The notes beneath the pieces were generated by a model. It was not told the DNA's origin. It saw nothing but the letters and a program-made list of their open reading frames with translations, and did no database searches. 64,000 bases of DNA. It comes from Kitasatospora aureofaciens. Its GTDB lineage: Bacteria > Actinomycetota > Actinomycetes > Streptomycetales > Streptomycetaceae. This document shows, in pieces, positions 50,397 to 61,383 of this stretch (position 1 is the first letter of the stretch; each line of letters begins with the position of its first letter). The stretch lies in NCBI RefSeq assembly GCF_001188955.3, contig NZ_JPRF03000087.1, positions 237,087 through 301,086 on the forward strand, written 5' to 3'. Both the position numbers and the translations under genes were made by a program.

Positions 50397-51560
50397 GTGG
50401 CCCGGTCGGAGGTCCCGGAGGTCCCGGAGGTCCCGGAGAACCGGCTTCCGGAGGTCGGGGTGCTGGTCGACCACCACTGCCACAGCGTGGTGGCCGCCGA
50501 ACTCACCGACGACGCCCTGGCCGGGCTGCTCACCGAGTCCGACCGGCCGCCCGCGCCCGGCTGTTCGCCCTTCGACAGCGCGCTCGGCCTGGCCGTGCGG
50601 CGCTGGTGCCCGCCCGTGCTCGGCCTGCCCGCGCACGCTCCGGCGGCCGAGTACCTGGCCCGGCGGCGCGAGTTGGGCGCCGCCGAGGCGACCCGCCGGC
50701 TGCTCGCGGCCGCCCGGCTGGACACCTGCCTGGTGGACACCGGGCTGACCGCCGCCGCGGGCCGCGAGCTGCTGCCGCTGACCGAACTCGCCGGGGCCAC
50801 CGGAGCGGTGGTGCGGGAGGTGGTCCGGCTGGAGTCGGTGGCCGAGACGGTGGCGTCCGGCGCCGAGGACTGGCCGCGGGCCGTCGGCGAGGCGCTGGCG
50901 GCGGCCGCCACCGGCGCGGTCGCGGTCAAGTCGGTGCTCGCCTACCGGTACGGCCTGGCCGTACCGGCCGAACGGCCCGCGCGCCCGGCCGTGGTGGCCG
51001 CCGCCGGGGCCCGACTGCGCGACGGACGCGCCCGGCTGGCCGACCCTGTGCTGCTGCACCACCTGCTGTGGACGGCCGTGGACGTCTGTGCCGAGCTGGG
51101 CCTGCCGCTCCAGCTCCACACCGGCTTCGGCGATCCCGACCTCACCCTGCACCGCGCCGACCCGTCCCTGCTGGCCGACTTCGTCCGCGCCGCCGAGCCG
51201 AGCGGCGTCCCGCTGGTGCTGCTGCACGGCTATCCGTACCACCGGCAGGCCGCCTGGCTGGCCCAGGCCTTTCCGACGGTGTACACGGATCTCGGGCTGA
51301 CGGCCTCCTACACCGGGCCGCGGGTGGCGGCGGTGCTCGGCGAGATGCTCGAACTCGTGCCGTTCGGAAAACTGTTGTTCTCCACCGATGCCTACGGACT
51401 TCCCGAACTGTTCTCGGTGGGCGCCGCACAGTTCCGGTACGGACTGGGCATGCTGCTCTCCGACTGGCAGGCGGGGGGCGCCTGTTCGGCGCCGGACGCC
51501 CGGCGGCTGGCGCGGCTGATCGCCGCGGACAATGCGCGCCGGTTGTACGCGCTCCGGTAG
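50397..51560 (+). CDS. Amidohydrolase (FluG N-terminal type)
   Basis: A 387-residue amidohydrolase-2 family TIM barrel. Metal ligands are visible as HxH in LVDHHCHSVV, the lysine in VAVKSVLAYR, histidines in LQLHTGFGD and VLLHGYPYHR, and Asp in LFSTDAYG. It should hydrolyse an amide, perhaps a gamma-glutamyl amide made by its neighbour. GTG 50397 starts 3 bp after the synthetase stop. Three 9-bp GTCCCGGAG repeats near the start encode PEVPEVPE. Confidence 0.85.
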   Translation: MARSEVPEVPEVPENRLPEVGVLVDHHCHSVVAAELTDDALAGLLTESDRPPAPGCSPFDSALGLAVRRWCPPVLGLPAHAPAAEYLARRRELGAAEATRRLLAAARLDTCLVDTGLTAAAGRELLPLTELAGATGAVVREVVRLESVAETVASGAEDWPRAVGEALAAAATGAVAVKSVLAYRYGLAVPAERPARPAVVAAAGARLRDGRARLADPVLLHHLLWTAVDVCAELGLPLQLHTGFGDPDLTLHRADPSLLADFVRAAEPSGVPLVLLHGYPYHRQAAWLAQAFPTVYTDLGLTASYTGPRVAAVLGEMLELVPFGKLLFSTDAYGLPELFSVGAAQFRYGLGMLLSDWQAGGACSAPDARRLARLIAADNARRLYALR

Positions 51561-51809
51561 GCGCTTCCGGCTGCTCTTCGCGTACATGACCAGTCAGGTC
51601 GTCCCGTCGGCGAACCATCACTTTTTAACAATCTTCCGCTCTGTTGCGGTTGTTGGCCGATGGAGCGCTAACCGACGCTGTTGGTTGAGATGTGACGATT
51701 AGATGACTACCTCTTGCGCTTTTCAGCGAATATTCATTAACGTCCCGGTCATCCCAGCGCACCTGCCGCACCGCAGCTGCCGCTTGACGACTCGGGAGGG
51801 CCAACCCCA

Positions 51810-53300
<1,491 letters not shown>

Positions 53301-53350
53301 CGCGCTGACCACCAAGCGCTGACCACCAAGCGCTGAGCAACGAGTGCTGA

Positions 53351-53385
53351 GCCGGGGAGCGGGGCCACGGGCCCCGCTCCCCGGC
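53351..53385 (+). terminator. Terminator of the subtilase gene
   Basis: A 15-bp perfect inverted repeat (53351-53365 and 53371-53385) with a CACGG loop between convergent genes. Two copies of ACCACCAAGCGCTGA precede it. Confidence 0.85.
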
Positions 53386-53415
53386 TGCGTTCCGGCACCG
53401 GTACCCGGCGGCGCC

Positions 53416-54312
53416 TCAGCCCTCGAAGTGGTGCTCCCAGACCGTCTCCACCGACGGCTTGCCGTGCAGGTCCGGCACCTCCTGCAGCCAGGCCGGCCGA
53501 CCGGCCCGGGTGCGGGCCGCACGCCGCAGCTCCGCCTCGCGCAGCTGCTCGGCAGTGGCGAAGCCCTCCGGCAGCCACGCCTCGGAGAGGACCGCCCGGG
53601 CGGCCAGGTGGGTGACGTACGCGCGCCGGACGGCGTCCACCGAGTCGAAGCCGGGCTCGCCGGCCAGCCACTCGTCCGGGACCAGCGCCACCACCTGCTC
53701 CAGCAGCTCGACCGTGACCAGCGGCCCGAGATCCTCGTCGGCCAGCCGGACGTCCGGGGCGCAGGCGCCGAGCGCGTGGGCGCTGAGGTCGTACCGCTTG
53801 CCGACGGAGGCCTCGGCGGTGGCCCAGCGGTGGTGGAAGATCAGCGCGGCGCCGTTGTCGATCAGCCAGAGCCGCCCGTGCCAGACCACCAGGTTGGGGT
53901 TGTGCACGGTGCGGTCGACGTTGCCGGTGAGCGCGTCCAGCCAGACCACCCGCCCGGCCTCGGCGGAGTCCACCCGGATCATCCCCGGCCGGTAGTCCGC
54001 GGCCCCGGGTAGCAGGTCCATCCCGAGGTTGAGGCCGGCGCTGGCCTTGAGCATGTCCTGGATCTCGGTGTCCGGCTCGTCCGCGGCCACCACCGGATCG
54101 AAGTCCACCAGCCGCAGCTCCGGCACCCGCAGCCCGAGCCGCCGGGCCAGTTCACCGACGATCACCTCGGCCACCAGCGCCTTGCGGCCCTGCGCGGCAC
54201 CGGTGAACTTGACCACGTACGTCCCCAGGTCGTCGGTCTCCACGACCCCGGGCACCGAGCCCCCGGCACGCAGCGGGTCCACGTAGCGCAGCGCAGTCAC
54301 CAGATCGAGCAC
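53416..54312 (-). CDS. HipA-like kinase-fold protein without HipB
   Basis: A 298-residue protein of the small HipA-like family found in streptomycetes. YVVKFTGAAQGRKALVAEVI carries the ATP-binding lysine. VVWLDALTGNVDRTVHNPNL has the catalytic Asp and Asn, and LIDNGAALIF is a DFG-like motif with Asn in second position. No helix-turn-helix HipB antitoxin is adjacent, so it is probably not a classic toxin. I chose GTG 54312 (MLDLVTALRYV); the frame extends upstream over the divergent promoter region. Confidence 0.75.
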   Translation of the reverse strand: MLDLVTALRYVDPLRAGGSVPGVVETDDLGTYVVKFTGAAQGRKALVAEVIVGELARRLGLRVPELRLVDFDPVVAADEPDTEIQDMLKASAGLNLGMDLLPGAADYRPGMIRVDSAEAGRVVWLDALTGNVDRTVHNPNLVVWHGRLWLIDNGAALIFHHRWATAEASVGKRYDLSAHALGACAPDVRLADEDLGPLVTVELLEQVVALVPDEWLAGEPGFDSVDAVRRAYVTHLAARAVLSEAWLPEGFATAEQLREAELRRAARTRAGRPAWLQEVPDLHGKPSVETVWEHHFEG

Positions 54313-54512
54313 ACCGGCCACCCTAATTCGTTGATAGCGGATCGGTGTAGCCAGGGGCTGCTGTCGGTCCGTTCGAATGCCGTGGTCGTGACGCCTGTGG
54401 CCACCCGGGCCGGTGATGCCTATCCCGCCGCGTGGGCGCGGTGCCGCTGTGATTGGCTTGCCGGTGAGAACGGTCCGGGGACCGGTACCCACCACACGAG
54501 GAGAGCAAGGTC

Positions 54513-54953
54513 ATGGGACAGGTGCAGGCCACCACCGAGCGGGTCTACGACGCCGCGCCCGAGCGGGTGTACGAGGCGCTGGCCGACTACCAGGTGACCC
54601 GCCCGAAGCTGCTGCCGGCGCAGTACAGCGAGTACGAGGTGCGGGTCGGCGGCACCGGCGCCGGCACCCAGGTGCACTGGAAGCTGCAGGCCACCGAGAA
54701 GCGGGTGCGCGACTGCCTGTTCACCGTCTCGGCGCCGAAGCCGGACCAGCTGGTGGAGAAGGACGCCAACTCCAGCATGGTGATCACCTGGACGGTCGCG
54801 GCCGCCGGCGAGGGCCGCTCCAAGGTCACCGTCACCGCCACCTGGCAGGGCGCCACCGGCATCGGCGGCTTCTTCGAGCGCACTTTCGCCCCCAAGGGCC
54901 TGAACCGGATCCACGACCAGGTGCTGGCCAACCTGGCCGCCGAGGTCCGCTGA
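54513..54953 (+). CDS. SRPBCC/polyketide-cyclase-fold protein
   Basis: A 146-residue START-like single-domain protein. TTERVYDAAPERVYEALADY is the typical first strand and helices of the fold, and FFERTFAPKGLNRIHDQVLA the long C-terminal helix. Such proteins bind hydrophobic ligands; no cyclase partner is nearby. ATG 54513 follows GAGGAGAGCAAGGTC, a strong ribosome site. It is divergent from the HipA-like gene with a 200-bp gap. Confidence 0.85.
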   Translation: MGQVQATTERVYDAAPERVYEALADYQVTRPKLLPAQYSEYEVRVGGTGAGTQVHWKLQATEKRVRDCLFTVSAPKPDQLVEKDANSSMVITWTVAAAGEGRSKVTVTATWQGATGIGGFFERTFAPKGLNRIHDQVLANLAAEVR

Positions 54954-55123
54954 CCCGGCCGACCCGGCCGGAGTACCAGCCGTTCCGGAGAACCGGGTGA
55001 ATCGCCCGGAGTTTCGAGCAGCTCGTCCGCCCGTACGAGCCGCAAGCCGTACGGGTGGACGGCCCGCCACCTGCGGGTGACGGGGGCCGCCCGGCACGGG
55101 GGAGCCACCCTAGGCTCGCCGCC

Positions 55124-56284
55124 GTGCATATGACGATCCTTCACATTTCGCAGCCGGTGGACGGCGGAGTCGCCCGCGTCGTCGCCGATCTGGCCCGGGG
55201 GCAGCGCGAGGCCGGGCACCGGGTGCTGGTCGCCTGCCCGCGCGGCGGGCGGCTGGCCGAGGAGGCCGCCGCCGTGGGCGCGCTGGTCCGGGACTGGTCC
55301 GCCGACCGCTCGCCCGGCCCGGCCACCGCCGCCGAGGCCTGGCGGCTGCGCCGGATCGTCCGGGCCGCCGTGCCCGACGTGGTCCACCTGCACAGCGCCA
55401 AGGCCGGGCTGGCCGGCCGGCTGGCCGTGCGAGGCGCGGTGCCGACCGTCTTCCAGCCGCACGCCTGGTCCTTCGCCGCCGTGGACGGCCCGATGGCCGC
55501 CGCCACCCTGCGCTGGGAGCGCTTCGCGACCCGCTGGGCACACCGGCTGCTGTGCGTCAGTGTCCAGGAGCGGGCGGACGGGGTGGCCGCCGGAGTGCAC
55601 GCCGACTGGGCGGTGGTGCCCAACGGCGTGGACGTCCGCCACTACGCGCCGGCCGACCGCAGGGCCGCCCGGATCGCGCTCGGGCTGGACCTGGACGCCC
55701 CGCTGGCGGTCTGCGTCGGGCGGCTGTGCCGGCAGAAGGGCCAGGACGTGCTGCTGGCCGCCTGGCCGGAGGTGCTGCGTCGGGTGCCGCGGGCCCGGCT
55801 GGCGCTGGTCGGCGGCGGGCCGGAGCAGCAGCGGATGGCGGAGACGGTCCGGGAGTCGGCCGAGCCGTGCCGGGTCCGGCTGGTCGGGGACGTGCCGGAT
55901 CCGCGGCCGTGGCTGGCGGCGGCCGACCTGGTGGTGCTGCCCTCGCGCTGGGAGGGCATGGCGCTGGCGCCGTTGGAGGCGATGGCGGCCGCCCGTCCGG
56001 TGCTGCTGACCGACGTCCCGGGCGCCCGGGAGTGCCTGCCGCAGGCGGAGCGGGCGCTGTCGGTGGTGCCGTCCGAGGGGGTGGGGGCCCTCGCCACCCG
56101 GATGGCGGAAGCGCTGTCCGATCCGATCGAGTGCGAGCGACGCGGTGCCCGGCTCCGGGACCACGTGGTCGCCCGGCACGACGTCCGTACCGTGGTCGAA
56201 CAGGTGGACGCCCTGTACCGCGATCTGCTGGGCGCCGGACCGGCGGCCGGACGGCGCCGGGCCCGTGTCCCAGAGCGGATCTGA
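55124..56284 (+). CDS. Glycosyltransferase family 4
   Basis: A 386-residue GT-B glycosyltransferase that should transfer a nucleotide sugar to a growing polysaccharide. HISQPVDGGVARVVADLARG is the N-terminal acceptor domain, and VPNGVDVRHYAP the interdomain block. The donor-binding EX7E motif lies in SRWEGMALAPLEAMAAARPV. The start is GTG 55124 (MHMTILHIS) or ATG 55130. A TAGGCT box 8 bp before the GTG suggests a leaderless or very short-leader message. It opens the exopolysaccharide locus. Confidence 0.9.
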   Translation: MHMTILHISQPVDGGVARVVADLARGQREAGHRVLVACPRGGRLAEEAAAVGALVRDWSADRSPGPATAAEAWRLRRIVRAAVPDVVHLHSAKAGLAGRLAVRGAVPTVFQPHAWSFAAVDGPMAAATLRWERFATRWAHRLLCVSVQERADGVAAGVHADWAVVPNGVDVRHYAPADRRAARIALGLDLDAPLAVCVGRLCRQKGQDVLLAAWPEVLRRVPRARLALVGGGPEQQRMAETVRESAEPCRVRLVGDVPDPRPWLAAADLVVLPSRWEGMALAPLEAMAAARPVLLTDVPGARECLPQAERALSVVPSEGVGALATRMAEALSDPIECERRGARLRDHVVARHDVRTVVEQVDALYRDLLGAGPAAGRRRARVPERI

Positions 56285-56677
56285 TCGTTTCACATGCCGT
56301 GAATCCCCGCCGTTCCGGCGCCGGAGTATTCGCACCCTCAACCGGATAAGGGCGAGGCGTTAAATCCGTAATACCTATTAATGGGCGGCTGGAATGAAAC
56401 GGCAAGTCAACTTCCGGCCGCCATCGACAGGTTCGGTATCGTCGGATTTTGCCTGCCTCGTTTCGATTTCGTCCCGGAAATTCGCGTCCGGGCCCCTCGC
56501 GGCCGTTTCCAAGGTGACCGGCAGTTCCGCGACCGGCCCCTCCGCGGGACCACCGAGAGCCGCCAGCGATGGCAGGTGCTGTCAGGACCGCGCCCACCGG
56601 GCCGGGACGGCCGCTCCTCGCCCATCGGCGCCGGGGGGTCGTCACCCCGGGCACACAGCAGGGGAGTTCGTGCGCTG
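56285..56677. other. Leader region before the sugar transferase
   Basis: A 393-bp gap without a credible gene. The part at 56350-56385 (GCGTTAAATCCGTAATACC, TATTAATGGG) is unusually AT-rich for this genome and is the likely promoter of the downstream exopolysaccharide genes. I see no riboswitch core. Confidence 0.5.
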
Positions 56678-58201
56678 ATGACCATTGACCACGAGAGTGT
56701 GCCGCGATCCGGCGGGCCCCTGTCCGGCCCTCGTCTGCCCGCCACCGGGCTGCTCGACCGGCCGACCGGGGCGGCGTACACCCGGGCCGTGCCGTCGCCC
56801 CGTCGGCACCGCAGGACGACCCGCTCCCGGCTCGCCCTGCCGCTCGCGCTGGTCCAGGTCGACGCGATCGCGCTGTGCACCGGCACCGGCATCGCCAACC
56901 GGGTCATGGACCCGACCGTCCCGCTCGCCCCGTTGGTCGGCGCCGCCGCCGTCCTGCCCCTGCTCCTGGTGCTCAACCTGGCCGGCGGCCTCTACCGCAC
57001 CCGGCTCACCCTGTCCGTCCTGGACGAACTGCCCGCCCTGGCCGTCAGGGCCGTGGTCGCGACCGCCTTCGCCGTCACCCTGGCCGGCTGCCTGGACGGC
57101 CGCTGGCCCGACTGCGGCCCGGCCACCCCGGCCCGCCTCACCGTCCTGCTCGGCGCCCAACTGCTCATCGCCGCCGTCGGCCGCGGTTTCCTCTACCACC
57201 TGGTCCGGCGGATCCGCCGCGGCCGCCCCAGCCCCGTCCTGGTGCTCGGCGCCGGCCGGCTGGGCCGCACGGTCGCCGCCGCCCTCCGCGAGCACGGCGA
57301 GTACGGCATGCGCCCGGTCGGCTTCCTGGACGCCGACCCCCCGCTGCTCGCCGGCGGCACCGACCTGCCCGTCCTCGGCGGCCGCGAGGCGCTGGAGCGC
57401 GAGGTCCACCGGCACCGGATCCATCACGTGATCGCCACCGCCGGGGCCGCCGACGAGGCCGAGACCGCCGCCACCCTGCGCGACGCCGTCCGGCTGGGCT
57501 GCCAGGTCTGGCTGGTGCCCGCGCTGCGCGAACACGGCTCCCTGCCCACCGCCCCGATCGCCGGCGGCGACCACCTGTGGGGCTTCCCCTGCCTACGGCT
57601 CGGCAGCCCCGCGATGCGCCGCCCCGGCTGGGCCGTCAAGCGCGCCCTGGACGTCACCGCCGCCGGGACCGGCCTGCTGCTGCTCGCCCCCGTCCTCGCG
57701 CTGTGCGCCCTCGCCGTCCGCTTCGACACCGGCCCCGGGGTGCTCTTCCGCCAGCAGCGCACCGGCCTGGACGGCCGGGTCTTCACCGTCCTGAAGTTCC
57801 GCACCCTGCGCCCCAGCAACGAGCACGAGTCGGCGACCCGCTGGAACATCGCCCAGGACCACCGGATGGGCGCCGTCGGCCGCCTGCTGCGCAAGAGCTC
57901 GCTCGACGAACTGCCGCAGCTGTGGAACGTCCTGCGCGGCGACATGAGCCTGGTCGGCCCGCGCCCCGAACGCCCGTACTTCGTCATGCGGTTCAGCCAG
58001 GCCTACCCCGAGTACGCCGACCGACACCGCGTCCCGGTCGGCCTCACCGGCCTCGCCCAGGTCAACGGCCTGCGCGGGGACACCTCGATCGAGGACCGGG
58101 CCCGGTTCGACAACCGCTACATCGAGAGCTGGAGCCTCTGGCAGGACGTCAAGATCCTCTGCCGCACGGCCGCCCTGATGCTCCACCCGGACGGGAGCTG
58201 A
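56678..58201 (+). CDS. Undecaprenyl-phosphate sugar-1-phosphate transferase (priming)
   Basis: A 507-residue polyisoprenyl-phosphate glycosylphosphotransferase of the WcaJ/WbaP type that loads the first sugar on the lipid carrier. Four or five membrane segments precede a CoA-binding-like domain (VLVLGAGRLGRTVAAAL). The C-terminal catalytic domain has KRALDVTAAGTGLLLLAPVL, FRQQRTGLDGRVFTVLKFRT and LRKSSLDELPQLWNVLRGDM, with SLVGPRPERP. ATG 56678 has GGGGAG 12 nt upstream; GTG 56670 is an alternative. Confidence 0.93.
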   Translation: MTIDHESVPRSGGPLSGPRLPATGLLDRPTGAAYTRAVPSPRRHRRTTRSRLALPLALVQVDAIALCTGTGIANRVMDPTVPLAPLVGAAAVLPLLLVLNLAGGLYRTRLTLSVLDELPALAVRAVVATAFAVTLAGCLDGRWPDCGPATPARLTVLLGAQLLIAAVGRGFLYHLVRRIRRGRPSPVLVLGAGRLGRTVAAALREHGEYGMRPVGFLDADPPLLAGGTDLPVLGGREALEREVHRHRIHHVIATAGAADEAETAATLRDAVRLGCQVWLVPALREHGSLPTAPIAGGDHLWGFPCLRLGSPAMRRPGWAVKRALDVTAAGTGLLLLAPVLALCALAVRFDTGPGVLFRQQRTGLDGRVFTVLKFRTLRPSNEHESATRWNIAQDHRMGAVGRLLRKSSLDELPQLWNVLRGDMSLVGPRPERPYFVMRFSQAYPEYADRHRVPVGLTGLAQVNGLRGDTSIEDRARFDNRYIESWSLWQDVKILCRTAALMLHPDGS

Positions 58202-58207
58202 CCCGGC

Positions 58208-59557
58208 GTGGACCTGACCCTTCCGGCCCTTCCGCGTCCGACCCTACGGCGGGCCCTGCCCGCGCTCGCGGACCGGCCGAGCCTGCTCGCCGCGGCGACC
58301 GTCCTGCTGGTCTGCGTGCCCGCCGGGGAAAAGGACGTCACCGCGGCCGTCCACGTGACCGCCGCCGACGTCGCCTCGCTCGCCCTGGTCGCGCTCACCG
58401 CGGTCAACCTGCTGCGCGGACGGCTGCCCGCGATCACCCGCACCACCGGAGTGCTGTTCGGCGGCATCGCCGCCGCCGCCGCCGTCGCCACCGTCGGCTC
58501 GATCGACCCGGCCACCAGCCTCACCGGCTTCGTCCGGCTCACCCAGGTGTTCGTCCTGGTGCCCGTCGCCGTGCTCTGCGCGCTGCGCGACCGCACCGAC
58601 CAGCGGCTGGTCCTCGGCTCCTTCGTGCTCGCCGCCCTGATCCAGGGCGTGGTCGGCGCGAACCAGTACCTCACCCGCACCGGCGCCTCCTACACCGGCC
58701 AGCCGATCCGGGCCGTCGGAACCTTCGGCGCGCTGGACATCATGGCGATGTCCACCGTGGTCAGCTACGGACTGCTCGCCGCCCTGGCCCTGGCCCTCGG
58801 CGAACGCGGCGAGGGCGGCAACGCCCGGCTCCGGCGGGCGATGTTCGCCGCCGCGGCCTTCCTCGTCCTCCCGCTCGCCGTCTCCTTCAGCCGGGGCAGC
58901 TGGATCGCCACCGGCGTCGCCGCCACCGTGCTGCTGCTGCGCGCCGACGCCCGGCTGCTGGTCCGCGGCGCCGTGCTGGGCCTGGCCGCCGCCGTCGTCC
59001 TGGTCGGCGGCCTCGGCCTCGGCGCCTCCGGCGTCACCGAGCGGCTCAGCTCGATCGGCTCGGTCTCCGCCGCGCCCGACCAGTCCGTCTCCGACCGCTA
59101 CGACCTGTGGGCCACCGCCGGACGGATCTGGCAGGACCACCCCGTCCACGGCGCCGGCCCGAAGGCCTTCCCCGAACTGCGCGACAGCCACGCCCCGCTG
59201 CGGCTGTCCTCCGGCAGCGACGCCGCCGACTCCACCATCGGCTTCCAGCGCGAACCGCTGCTCTCCCCGCACAACATGTACTTCCTGGTGCTCAGCGAGC
59301 AGGGCCTGATCGGCATCACCGCGTACGCCGCGCTCTTCCTCGCCCTGCTGCTCGGCTGCCTCCGCCACCGCCGGGACACGGTTCTCGCCGCTCTCGCCCT
59401 GCTCACCTGGGTGCTGGTCGACTTCCTCTACGCCGACATCGGCGGCACCACCACCGTGCTGACCTCGGTCGTCCTCGGCCTGGCGGCGCGTGCGGCCCTC
59501 CAGGGGGCGGCCGGCCCGGAGCCCGCCGGAAGCGACGGGCGGGCGATGCCACTGTGA
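58208..59557 (+). CDS. O-antigen ligase/polymerase-like membrane protein
   Basis: A 449-residue protein with about 11 membrane segments. A large extracytoplasmic loop near residues 275-355 (SDRYDLWATAGRIWQDHPVH followed by GAGPKAFPEL and LSPHNMYFLVLSEQGLIG) is the conserved Wzy_C/ligase signature. It should polymerise or ligate lipid-linked repeat units outside the cell. GTG 58208 lies 6 bp after the priming transferase, and its stop overlaps the flippase start in a GTGA. Confidence 0.85.
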   Translation: MDLTLPALPRPTLRRALPALADRPSLLAAATVLLVCVPAGEKDVTAAVHVTAADVASLALVALTAVNLLRGRLPAITRTTGVLFGGIAAAAAVATVGSIDPATSLTGFVRLTQVFVLVPVAVLCALRDRTDQRLVLGSFVLAALIQGVVGANQYLTRTGASYTGQPIRAVGTFGALDIMAMSTVVSYGLLAALALALGERGEGGNARLRRAMFAAAAFLVLPLAVSFSRGSWIATGVAATVLLLRADARLLVRGAVLGLAAAVVLVGGLGLGASGVTERLSSIGSVSAAPDQSVSDRYDLWATAGRIWQDHPVHGAGPKAFPELRDSHAPLRLSSGSDAADSTIGFQREPLLSPHNMYFLVLSEQGLIGITAYAALFLALLLGCLRHRRDTVLAALALLTWVLVDFLYADIGGTTTVLTSVVLGLAARAALQGAAGPEPAGSDGRAMPL

Positions 59558-61383
59558 CCACGGACCAGCCGGCCGCGCTCACCCGCACCCTCCCCGCCCC
59601 GCGCAGCGCCCCCGTCCAGGCCGCCGTCCCCGGGCCCGACCGGGCGCCCCGGAGCGGCTTCCTCGCCAAGGCCTTCGGCATCACCGCCGTGCTCAGCGCG
59701 GCGGGCTCCGGCCTCGGGCTGCTGCGCGACCTCCTGCTGGCGCGCTACTTCGGCGCCAGCCAGGGCACCGACGCCTTCCTGGTCGCCTGGACCGTCCCCG
59801 AGACGGCGGCACCGCTGCTGATCGAGGACGCCATGTCGTTCCTCATGGTGCCCGCCTTCGCCCTCGCCCTGGTGCTGCGCGAGGAGGACCCGGACGCCCC
59901 CGACCCGGTCCGCCACCTGGTCCGCGCCACCCTGCCCTGGCTGCTGCTGGCGCTCAGCGGGCTGGCCCTGGTCGCCGCCCTGGGCGCCCCCCAGCTGGTC
60001 GAGCTGCTCGCGCCCGGCCTGCCCGACCCGCGCCTGGCCGTCGTCTGCACCCGGATCACCGCGATCACCGTGCTGCCCTTCGGTGTGGCCGGCTACCTGG
60101 CCGCCGCGCTGCGCGCCCACCACGGCTTCACCGCCCCGGCCGCCATCTACGTCGTCTACAACCTCGGCATCCTGGCCCTGCTGTTCGGCTTCCACGGCCT
60201 GCTCGGCGTGCGTTCCGCCGCGCTCGGCGTGGCGTTCGGCAGCCTGCTGATGGCCGGTCTGCTGGTCGGCCCGTTCCTGCGCCGCCTGCGGGCCGGCCAG
60301 ACCGGCCGCGGTCGGCGGGGCCGCAACGCCCTGGTGCTGATGCCGCTGGCCCTGCTGCCGGTGGCGGCGTTCACGCTGACCCGCCAGTCCCAGGTCTTCG
60401 TCGAGCGCTACCTCGGCTCGGCGCTGCCGCCCGGCACCATCTCGCACCTGAACTACGCCGCCAAGGTCTCCCAACTCGCCATGACGGCGGGCATCCTGAT
60501 CTGCACCGTCACCTTCCCGCTGGTCGCCCGGGCACTCGCGGCGGGGGACCTCACGGCCGCCCGCGACCGGGTCGAGAAGGACCTCGGCCAGGCCGCCGCG
60601 GTCGTCCTGCTCGGCACCGCCTTCCTGATGGCCTGCGCTCCCTCGGTGGTCTCGCTGCTGTTCCAGCGCGGCGCCTTCGGCCCCCAGGACACCGCCGCCA
60701 CCGCCGCCGTCATCCGGGTGTACAGCTTCGGCCTGCCGGCCCAGGCGCTGACCGGCGTGATGATCCGCCCGTACTTCTCGCTACGGCCGGTGGTCCGCCG
60801 GGCCGGCGACCCGCGTGCCGAGGACGGTGGCCGCCGGCTGCTGGACTGGTACCCGCTCGCCGCGATGCTGCTGGGCCTCGGGGTGACCGTCGCCGTCGGC
60901 CTGCTCGCCACGCCCCGCTTCGGCGCCCTCGGCCTGGCCGCCGGCAACGCGGCCGGAATCACCACCACCTCCGTGCTGCTGCTGCGCGGCCTGGTGCTGC
61001 GCGGCATCCCGCTGCGGCTGCCCCGGGTGCTCGGCGGCCACGTCCGGCTGGTGGTCACCGCCGCCGGGGCCACCGCACTGGGCGCCGCCGCCGCCGGCCT
61101 GGCCGCCGACCCGCTGTTCTCGACCCTCCTCGGGGGCCTCACCGTGGTGCTGGCGTTCGGCGTCGTCGGCACCGGGCTCGGAGCGCGCGAGGTGCGCGGC
61201 CCGGTCCTCGCCGCCGCCCGGGCCCTCGGGCGCGGGCCCCTCCGGCGGACCTCGCCGGGACCGCGGCGCCCGGGCGCGCCGCTCGCCGCGTTGTCGTCAG
61301 TCGCCGATCCGACGGGATCCGCCGGAGAGGCACTGGACCCGCCAACCGTCGCCGATGAAGGGAAGTTTCCCGATGGACAATGA
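59554..61383 (+). CDS. MurJ/MviN-type lipid-linked oligosaccharide flippase
   Basis: A 609-residue MOP-superfamily protein with about 14 membrane segments and a 60-residue polar tail. FLAKAFGITAVLSAAGSGLG, LLRDLLLARYFGASQGTDAF and LNYAAKVSQLAMTAGILI match MurJ-family signatures. In this locus it probably flips lipid-linked exopolysaccharide units rather than lipid II, taking the place of a Wzx protein. GTG 59554 overlaps the polymerase stop, and its last codons overlap the deacetylase gene by 11 nt. Confidence 0.88.
   Translation: MTTDQPAALTRTLPAPRSAPVQAAVPGPDRAPRSGFLAKAFGITAVLSAAGSGLGLLRDLLLARYFGASQGTDAFLVAWTVPETAAPLLIEDAMSFLMVPAFALALVLREEDPDAPDPVRHLVRATLPWLLLALSGLALVAALGAPQLVELLAPGLPDPRLAVVCTRITAITVLPFGVAGYLAAALRAHHGFTAPAAIYVVYNLGILALLFGFHGLLGVRSAALGVAFGSLLMAGLLVGPFLRRLRAGQTGRGRRGRNALVLMPLALLPVAAFTLTRQSQVFVERYLGSALPPGTISHLNYAAKVSQLAMTAGILICTVTFPLVARALAAGDLTAARDRVEKDLGQAAAVVLLGTAFLMACAPSVVSLLFQRGAFGPQDTAATAAVIRVYSFGLPAQALTGVMIRPYFSLRPVVRRAGDPRAEDGGRRLLDWYPLAAMLLGLGVTVAVGLLATPRFGALGLAAGNAAGITTTSVLLLRGLVLRGIPLRLPRVLGGHVRLVVTAAGATALGAAAAGLAADPLFSTLLGGLTVVLAFGVVGTGLGAREVRGPVLAAARALGRGPLRRTSPGPRRPGAPLAALSSVADPTGSAGEALDPPTVADEGKFPDGQ

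Noticed and set aside
56875..61383. A single 1502-codon reading frame
   Set aside because: Only its last 609 codons (from GTG 59554) read as a membrane protein. The earlier part is an Arg/Pro-rich out-of-frame shadow of the sugar transferase and polymerase genes.
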